Shown here piece after piece: positions 60,301-64,000 of a DNA stretch of 64,000 bases. The stretch is from Lytechinus pictus. Taxonomy: Eukaryota; Echinodermata; Echinoidea; Temnopleuroida; Toxopneustidae. The position numbers and the translations under genes are program-made. The stretch covers positions 33,293,494-33,357,493 of the forward strand of contig NC_087252.1 of the NCBI RefSeq assembly GCF_037042905.1, written 5' to 3'. The stretch's first letter is position 1; the number at the start of each line of letters is the position of its first letter. Below the pieces are notes generated by a model. It worked only from the letters and a program-made list of their open reading frames with translations, was not told the origin of the DNA and searched no databases.

Positions 60301-62773
60301 ACGCTTGACCCGAATCCCATGCTTATTTGCTAATTTCTCGGCAATTACACAATTTATTCCAGAATCCTTTGGCACATATTTTTTATTTATACAAACAGAC
60401 ACTTTGGTGGTCATTTCATTGGATTCTGTACGAACTCATTTTGAAATCATTACCACAACTGGCATTCATCTTTAACAGAATAGTATAATTGTTCTGTTAT
60501 AATGTAATGTAAGTTGGTTTTCTTAAGAGGGTCAGCAACTTATAAATCCTCTTGGATCTTCTTAGCTGATCCTCTTTCATATAATGATTTGATATCTATC
60601 ATGAATTATACATCATAATTTAATTTATATAATTCAAATTTTTGTATTGTAATTGAATGGAATATATTATGAAAGCAAATATGAAGCATCTTATTATATT
60701 CTTCAGCTTACGAATGTTCCCTTTCCTGTTAGATTGTTTATACCAAGAAATATTTGCAACCTTGGACATTTGTCATTCCATTACCCATTTTGCGCTAAAC
60801 ATAAAACAAGTGAATGTACAAGTAGGATGTAGGGTGCAATAGCAGGCAACACTCCATTGGGCAAAGTTGGTTTTTTTTTAATGAAGAGCAAAAAAAAATC
60901 AAATTAAAAAAATAATAAAAAATGATTTCATTCATCATGAACCTACATAAAAAGGGCAAATTCATACCCATCGTTCACTTGTAAGTCTTATCAACTTTTT
61001 CAAACTAAATTTGACATATTTAACCAACATTTGGTTTTTCAATGTCAAGGAAAATGAAAAATTGTTTTTACCAGCTCGAAATAGTCAGCATTAAGGTAAA
61101 GCCATAAGAGATACATGTAGCAGTCAATTTTGCAAGTTGGGTTTTTGGGGGGACAAACAAAAACAAAAACCCTAATAAAATGTTGTCCCCCATTGTTCGC
61201 TCGTCATTCTACAACTGATTGGATTTAGTCATCCAAACAATTGTTTGCAAAATAAAGGAAAGAAAATGAAAAATGCTTACCAGCAACAAGTAGTCAGCAT
61301 TGAGATAGTGTTGTAGCAGACGACGGGAACCTTGTCTTTGCCAATCTAGAACACTGTAGATGTTCTCACTCTCAGCGATGTGAAGCTTGACCAGAGGAAA
61401 CTCTTCCATAGCAGGGATACTTCTCACAAGCTCTCGGTTACCTAAGGGTTGATGGAATCAGGAATTTTAAAATTTCAATTATCTTCAGGGTTCATAAAGG
61501 GGAATCAAACCAAAATAGAAAGCTGTTTAAATAGAAAAAGAGCATTCAGAAAAGCAGTCAACTGTACATTGTATCTATCAGGAATTCATATTGGCCATAG
61601 CTTTGATGTCAATGTGATGTACTACTACTCAACTTGCTTCAATAAACAAAATTAAACTTGCCTTTTCTTCCCAAAAATACATGAAAACTAAAAAATATAT
61701 ACCCATTATGGTCCCTGAGGGAAAATTAAAATTAAAACAAGAAGAAAACCACACATTCCTGGCAATCTAGTACACAACGAAAGAGAGAGTTGTCATTGCG
61801 ACTTGTCACAATCTACTACCCTAATTGTACATTTGAAATTTACAAAGTTGAAAGGATCACATTTTTCATTATCCATTACTTATTCCTTATCCGATTTCTT
61901 TCAAACTATTTTTGTTTCTTTTATTTCTCTTCTTCTACCCATTTAATATATTTCAAGATAGACTCACTCAATGAAGCCTGTACGGAGATGAACGTTGGTC
62001 CTCGCTTCTCATCCTTGTATGCTAGCAGCAATCGATGAATGGTACGGTATGCCTAAACAAACAAACAACGAAGGGAATATCAAAGTTGAGAACATTACAG
62101 CTACAGGCAAGAGGTTTCTACCATACATCAAAAATGATTTCAGAGATCTAAATTTTTCTGAATTTTGCTACACTCTACAACCAATATTTGACCTTTTCAA
62201 CAAAGAGATACATGTACTTAAGCCCACTGCACACCTTACGATAGTTCTGCGACCCAATTTTGAAATAAAGCGTTAGATTTGATGCTAATATTTTGACATG
62301 GAACATCTTACAATGTAAAGTTCTAAATCATCACATGAATAGTGTGCAGAGGCCTTGAGAGATATTCATTTCATGCCTGGAAATAAATTTTGGAGGACCA
62401 AGCCATTTTGATGAGGGGCATTTTCTCAAATAGGCCTGGGAGAAGACGGCCCCAGAGAAAGACAAGGGGGCAGCAAGGTCACTTTTAAAGGGGATTTTTA
62501 TTTTTATTCAAATCACATTTATGAGAAAAGAATACCATGGCCAAGTAATAAGGCACATGTTTAATGGCCTCAACTTTGATTACAAGAGGGCATCGAGGCC
62601 AGTAACATCGACCACTAGAGACTTCAAGGCCTGCATACATGTATGTTAAGTGATTGGCACCTGCTAACAATATCTTTTGAAGACTGGTTACCTTTTTCAT
62701 GTCCTTCTCCACCACGATGTCAAAGGTATGATCCTCACGGGGAAGGAGCTCATTCTCACTACTGCGCTCAGAC
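42521..62773 (-). CDS. POLE: DNA polymerase epsilon catalytic subunit, C-terminal part (16 exons)
   Basis: Sixteen minus-strand exons with GT/AG borders join in phase without a stop into ~742 codons ending TAA at 42521-42523. They match the C-terminal third of animal POLE, the leading-strand replicase. Seen: [20 protein letters not shown] and [13 protein letters not shown]-like blocks, TEFDESGG...[35 protein letters not shown]...[14 protein letters not shown] (the inactive second polymerase fold, DUF1744 region), [16 protein letters not shown] and two C-terminal zinc sites. CysA is C610, C613, C639 and C642; CysB is C673, C676, C688 and C690. In this family the zinc region binds POLE2 and the rest of the holoenzyme. 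Numbering is from the first full codon here. The exonuclease and active polymerase domains lie beyond the right edge. Confidence 0.93.
43168..43277 (-). CDS. POLE: POLE exon, CysB second half
   Basis: Residues ~679-714. CECAGQF supplies C688 and C690 of the second zinc site. Donor GTAAG at 43163-43167, acceptor cag before GTTAAG. Confidence 0.9.
43285..43995. mobile_element. Degraded TTAA-family MITE with nested palindrome
   Basis: tttcaccaaaactggatgta...ataagaaagtcatgacatttt (43361-43403) and later blocks match the TTAA family but the ends are lost. At about 43446-43575 another small element is nested (GGGCCCGTAACACAAAGCTT and inverse cctttgtgttacgg). Confidence 0.6.
44092..44224 (-). CDS. 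POLE: POLE exon, zinc ligands of CysA and CysB
   Basis: Residues ~635-678: LWQCIQC (C639, C642) closes CysA, and LSCSKC (C673, C676) opens CysB. Donor GTGAG, acceptor tgcag. Confidence 0.92.
44290..44625 (+). repeat. Unclassified interspersed repeat, copy A
   Basis: Shares long diverged stretches with 60095-60480 (gatttcac/tcatgagaaagtc, cgctgaaaa, gaagatca/ttac.aacacagat, tggtcattt.attggattct) and, inverted, with about 54420-54520. Family not recognised. Confidence 0.6.
44824..45038 (-). CDS. POLE: POLE exon, CysA first half
   Basis: Residues ~563-634: VLSLDTN...[15 protein letters not shown] and [20 protein letters not shown], a very highly conserved POLE block with C610, C613, C616 and C622. 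Confidence 0.95.
45391..45998. mobile_element. TTAA palindromic MITE, copy 4
   Basis: 608 bp, TTAA on both sides, same family as copy 1. Confidence 0.85.
46454..46592 (-). CDS. POLE: POLE exon, GSYLPL block
   Basis: Residues ~517-562: ITQDIQKRL and [18 protein letters not shown], strongly conserved. The upstream intron holds the 1.6-kb microsatellite. Confidence 0.95.
46800..48415. repeat. 1.6-kb compound (TCA/TCT)n microsatellite-minisatellite in a POLE intron
   Basis: Plus strand: runs of TCA joined by ccattctcataatcatcttc, about two dozen units of ~45-75 bp that differ mainly in TCA number. It lacks stops in several frames on both strands, giving spurious frames of >500 codons rich in Met/Ile/Lys or Asp/Glu. 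The POLE exons on either side join in phase without it, so it is intronic. Confidence 0.92.
48478..48680 (-). CDS. POLE: POLE exon, variable linker
   Basis: Residues ~449-515. [20 protein letters not shown] matches the conserved helix before a Pro/Thr/Arg-rich variable linker. Donor GTAAG next to the microsatellite side. Confidence 0.9.
48744..49346. mobile_element. Second TTAA palindromic MITE family (AAAGGGGAAT)
   Basis: TTAAAGGGGAATCCATCCCA at the left and ggctgaattcccctTTAA at the right, 603 bp, halves inverted. A partial relative lies at 61495-61950. Confidence 0.75.
49498..50121 (+). mobile_element. Probable solo LTR
   Basis: Starts TGTTATG and ends ACAACA, with a TAAT 4-bp direct repeat on both sides (49494-49497 and 50122-50125). 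Inside are a TATAAAAGG box (49821-49829), polyadenylation signal AATAAA (50025-50030) and a T-rich U5-like end, in the right order for an LTR. No internal retroviral or gypsy genes flank it. Confidence 0.55.
50336..50935. mobile_element. Palindromic repeat with inserted SINE
   Basis: GGCCCGTATTCTGAA...ttaaaccaaggtctaa at the left is matched inversely by tagactatggtctaaggttaaacc...AAGAATAC at 50893-50930. A minus-strand SINE body (50465-50760) with CACCTGGGTGGAGAGTGG inverse words and a tRNA-like gggtttgaacccca occupies the middle. Confidence 0.6.
50969..51040 (-). CDS. POLE: POLE short exon
   Basis: 72 bp, 24 codons: [24 protein letters not shown], equivalent to the NW..MHYLP block of POLE. 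It joins in phase 0 on both sides. Confidence 0.9.
51454..52014. mobile_element. Third TTAA palindromic MITE family (AAAGGGATGGTCC)
   Basis: TTAAAGGGATGGTCCGGGCT at the left and cagcctggaccaacccTTTAA at the right. Inner inverted halves share atgaatattcattaggtggg. 561 bp. Confidence 0.78.
52060..52179 (-). CDS. POLE: POLE exon, acidic linker
   Basis: 120 bp, 40 codons rich in Asp/Asn/Glu ([20 protein letters not shown]). Weak conservation is expected here. Supported by GT/AG borders and phase 0 joins. Confidence 0.8.
52280..52674. repeat. ~75-bp minisatellite in a POLE intron
   Basis: Five diverged units of about 65-80 bp built on ttcagtagtcaacaggttaa, cacattgcctactgg, gtgggccctaaacaaagcct and tcggaattaca. 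The right-most unit is cut by the TTAA MITE and resumes at 53286. Confidence 0.8.
52675..53285. mobile_element. TTAA palindromic MITE, copy 5
   Basis: 611 bp, TTAA on both sides, same family as copy 1. It inserted into a minisatellite unit at its own TTAA, so the pre-insertion site can be read directly from the flanks. Confidence 0.88.
53335..53623 (-). CDS. POLE: POLE exon, WLCSPSS block
   Basis: Largest exon, 96 codons plus one base: [40 protein letters not shown] and [14 protein letters not shown], all typical of the inactive polymerase half of POLE. Confidence 0.96.
53859..53935 (-). repeat. tRNA-like sequence (SINE head or tRNA relic)
   Basis: The minus strand shows a D-arm GGCTCAGTTCGTAGAGC and a T-arm with GGTCGGGGGTTCAAACCCC (box B). 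The anticodon stem is poor and the acceptor arms do not pair, so a functional tRNA is unlikely. Confidence 0.55.
54673..54762 (-). CDS. POLE: POLE exon
   Basis: 90 bp: [30 protein letters not shown]. Donor GTCAG, acceptor gtag. Confidence 0.92.
55257..55560 (+). mobile_element. Full-length tRNA-derived SINE
   Basis: tRNA-like head with box A (TGGTGTAGCGGTTCTGAC) and box B (TTTTCGAATCC), a body with cacccaggtgctaattggg and gctatataaatgcc, and an (ATT)n tail at 55544-55560. Sits in a POLE intron. Confidence 0.85.
55674..55828 (-). CDS. POLE: POLE exon, SLEDM block
   Basis: 51 codons plus two bases: [20 protein letters not shown] and [13 protein letters not shown], typical of POLE. Confidence 0.93.
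56125..56365. repeat. ~105-115-bp minisatellite, TGACC-rich
   Basis: Two units share ttttgaccc, gatgacctttgaccc, catcatcctcat, caaatggtattacccaagg and aaagaaatgagagcaagttga. It ends ~10 bp from the donor of the POLE exon at 56376. Confidence 0.8.
56376..56490 (-). CDS. POLE: POLE exon, [13 protein letters not shown] block
   Basis: 38 codons plus one base: [20 protein letters not shown] followed by the conserved [13 protein letters not shown]. The donor side abuts a TGACC-rich minisatellite within 25 bp. Confidence 0.94.
56590..56834 (+). repeat. LINE 3' tail with (TTTCAA)n
   Basis: ctgtaaattgtacgcaattcag, cttttggctgcaaagtgcaa and ataaaacc run into (TTTCAA)n, the microsatellite-tailed end of a LINE. 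No coding part remains. Confidence 0.6.
56835..57440 (+). pseudogene. 5'-truncated LINE 3' end
   Basis: Starts in frame [20 protein letters not shown]...FKHKYESYL, the usual C-terminus of CR1-like RT proteins (LWN.LP..I....S...FK...K.YL). A ~480-bp T-rich 3' UTR follows, ending gaaataaacaataatttgaatt. Confidence 0.7.
57880..58990 (+). pseudogene. 5'-truncated Utopia copy A in POLE intron
   Basis: Encodes a close match to Utopia residues ~965-1236, including CCHC ([18 protein letters not shown]) and [11 protein letters not shown], still open for 267 codons from 57962. One Lys codon is missing (SKVTSG for SKKVTSG), and the C-terminal end plus start of the 3' UTR are replaced after YVEH. It ends attaataa exactly like the array copy, and the U2 target copy follows at 58991. 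Confidence 0.92.
58991..59011 (+). repeat. 21-bp U2 target copy (nt 38-58), first
   Basis: Matches U2 nt 38-58 with one change (C for G at nt 42). It directly follows Utopia copy A and directly precedes the 5' end of copy B. There is no other U2 sequence here. Confidence 0.9.
59012..59307 (+). mobile_element. Internally deleted Utopia copy B (SINE-like)
   Basis: Begins with an 8-nt leader and an ATG (59020) whose first codons ([14 protein letters not shown]) resemble the Utopia N-terminus (MSCRREGSDHQGAE). After ~130 bp it jumps to the Utopia 3' UTR (about 59145-59307: caatgttattcc..., gagtgttgcatat). A ~0.3-kb derivative with both ends and no RT. Confidence 0.85.
59308..59328 (+). repeat. 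21-bp U2 target copy (nt 38-58), second
   Basis: Matches U2 nt 38-58 with one change (T for C at nt 50). It follows the 3' end of copy B and precedes another Utopia 5' end. Confidence 0.9.
59329..59410 (+). pseudogene. Decayed Utopia 5' end (copy C)
   Basis: cagctgtc then ACATCTTCGCCATCAACGGG aligns with the leader and ATGTCTTTGCCATTAGAGGG of copy B, with the start codon mutated to ACA. Similarity fades by ~59410. Confidence 0.75.
59415..59500 (+). pseudogene. LINE RT C-terminal fragment
   Basis: Frame [19 protein letters not shown] resembles the LYG.E.W.......L....  segment after the RT domain of many LINEs. Too short to classify. Confidence 0.5.
59776..59951 (-). CDS. POLE: POLE exon, PVGNLPED block
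   Basis: 58 codons plus two bases: [40 protein letters not shown] and [10 protein letters not shown], a diagnostic POLE segment. Confidence 0.95.
60095..60480 (+). repeat. Unclassified interspersed repeat, copy B
   Basis: Diverged relative of 44290-44625, as described there. Confidence 0.6.
60481..61280. other. POLE intron, AT-rich, nothing recognised
   Basis: AT-rich intron sequence. The words gtaagccttatc.. and tcaaactaaatttgac show no clear repeat. No ORF supported. Confidence 0.4.
61281..61441 (-). CDS. POLE: POLE exon
   Basis: 53 codons plus two bases: [20 protein letters not shown] and [19 protein letters not shown], conserved in POLE. Confidence 0.93.
61495..61950. mobile_element. 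Partial AAAGGGGAAT-family MITE
   Basis: ataaaggggaatcaaaccaa at the left, a core with aagaaaaccacacattcctgg and gttgtcattgcgacttgtca, and a right side tatccgatttctttcaaact, all matching 48744-49346. The right end is lost. Confidence 0.65.
61968..62052 (-). CDS. POLE: POLE exon
   Basis: 28 codons plus one base: [20 protein letters not shown] then FISVQAS. Donor GTGAG, acceptor tttag. Confidence 0.9.
62692..62773 (-). CDS. POLE: POLE exon, most 5' exon in window
   Basis: One base plus 27 codons: [20 protein letters not shown] and VEKDMKK. Donor GTAACC, acceptor ccag. No further exon is visible up to 64000. Confidence 0.82.
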
Positions 62774-63773
62774 CTGGTATGAAATGAAATTGTATAATAC
62801 TCTCTTATGAATGAATATCTCATTACAATACAAAGTAAAATATGCAGGCCTCTACTCTTTGCCTAGATCAGGCCTCTACTCTTTACCTAGATTCTATATT
62901 GTGAAAGAAGACTAATCTTGCATAATGAAAATGGGTATTAAAGGGAAAATGCTTTCACAGAAAAAACATGATTATGACATGACCAAAAAAAGATGAAAGG
63001 AAGTGGACGATGCGATGCCCAACACAGAATGCATGCATATCATATTATGTATAAATACACTGAGCATAGCGCGTCTTGAGCTTGGCAAGGGTCAAACCTA
63101 AAGTAGCCCGACACAATGACGTCATAGAATCATGATTGTAATCACGATATCGTTTATTCGACCATTTTCGTACGTGATTCTGCAGAAACGTCTTTCCAAA
63201 CGCCCCTTTTTTCGTGTTTCATGTTTGTGATTCTAATCATGATTATATTCAATTTCGACTAAACGCAATCGTGATTCTGCAGAATCATGATTTGAATCAT
63301 GATTCAGATCATGATTCTAGGGTAAAAAAGTGGCGGATAAACGCACCCTAACTGTACCTACTAAATAATATTCAATATTGTAGTGTACTTTTAAAAAAAT
63401 TGTTTATTGCTATGAACTATCGATTGATAACAAGAGCTACATGTAACTCATCACAATAATTTATATAACCAAATAGGGTTGTGTCTGTTCTGATTTGGCC
63501 ATTTTAATTTTAATAACAATTCTATGAATTCAAAAGAGATACAGAGAGAAAAAAATTATGAAAATATGTTCGGGTATTTGTATAGTGCAAATATCCACCT
63601 TGTTAGGTGCTCAATATGCTCCTATATTACCCCAGCTAATTATATAAGGCTACTCATACCAGCACTCACAGCTCTTTTGATCTGGGTTGAGTCCATCACT
63701 ATTTTTTTAATTAGTCAATTTCAGGATTAGACTGTGTTATGATTCTGATGAATGTTTAGAATTCTGAAAAATG
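62774..63773. other. POLE intron or flank with palindromic stretch
   Basis: No exon seen. At 63145-63325 the words atcatgattctgcag, gtgattctgcagaat and aatcatgatt recur in both orientations, suggesting an old fold-back repeat. Confidence 0.5.
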
Positions 63774-64000
63774 TGGGAACGTTGTGATCTAGTGGTTAGG
63801 ACTCTCATCTTTCAATCAGAGGGACGTGGGTTCGAATCCCAACCATGGCGTATTTTCCTTCAGCAAGAAATTTACCCATATTGTGCTGCACTCAACCCAG
63901 GTGAGGTGAATGGGTACCCGGTAGGATTTATTCCTTGAATGCTTCAGTGCCTATGTGGTGGCTCAGCTCCAGCCCGGGTAATAATATGATAAAAAGTATC
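63774..64000 (+). mobile_element. tRNA-derived SINE at right edge
   Basis: Head with box A TGATCTAGTGGTTAGGACTC and box B GGTTCGAATCCC, body with cacccaggtgaggtgaatgg-like words and gggtacccggtagg. Runs to the end of the window; tail not seen. Confidence 0.85.

Overview
This is eukaryotic, metazoan DNA. A tandem array of U2 snRNA genes with ~1.04 kb units, the repeat content and an animal-type DNA polymerase epsilon gene suggest an echinoderm, most likely a sea urchin, where U2 genes are known to be tandem. The species is an inference.

Layout. (1) 1-29180: an array of U2 snRNA genes, all on the minus strand. Sixteen gene copies run from 5' end to 3' end (two of these lack stem-loop IIa), and two are cut in half by retrotransposons. 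Sequence variants show a higher-order repeat of eight units (~8.29 kb), built from two alpha-beta-gamma trimers plus two more units, present twice in 1-15960. (2) 15961-19997: a Utopia-like, restriction-like-endonuclease non-LTR retrotransposon (one 1245-aa ORF with three C2H2 fingers, RT, CCHC and PD-(D/E)XK nuclease) inserted between U2 nt 37 and 38. (3) 21557-27717: a Tx1-clade, AP-endonuclease non-LTR element (ORF1 plus ORF2) inserted between U2 nt 34 and 35. Its ORF2 is interrupted by a 464-bp MITE. Two unrelated enzyme types have therefore opened the same six-base branch-point recognition sequence of U2. (4) 27718-29180: decayed array edge with relic U2 pieces and a scrambled Utopia fragment. 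(5) 29181-42520: intergenic DNA made largely of nested palindromic MITEs, LINE relics, SINEs and low-complexity tracts. (6) 42521-62773: sixteen minus-strand exons that join in phase and encode the C-terminal ~742 residues of POLE, the catalytic subunit of DNA polymerase epsilon. The 5' part lies beyond the right edge. Its introns hold palindromic TTAA MITEs, a probable solo LTR, minisatellites, a 1.6-kb GAT/GAA-type microsatellite, SINEs, LINE tails, and a remarkable head-to-tail series of Utopia pieces. Those pieces are separated only by a 21-bp copy of the U2 target (nt 38-58). (7) 62774-64000: intron or flank ending in a tRNA-derived SINE.

How it fits together. The U2 array is the host for two target-specific retrotransposon lineages. 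The intronic Utopia series shows that the element carries its U2 target as a duplication at each insertion and can be inserted next to itself outside the array. It also independently confirms the element's ends, including a 5' UTR of only 8 nt.
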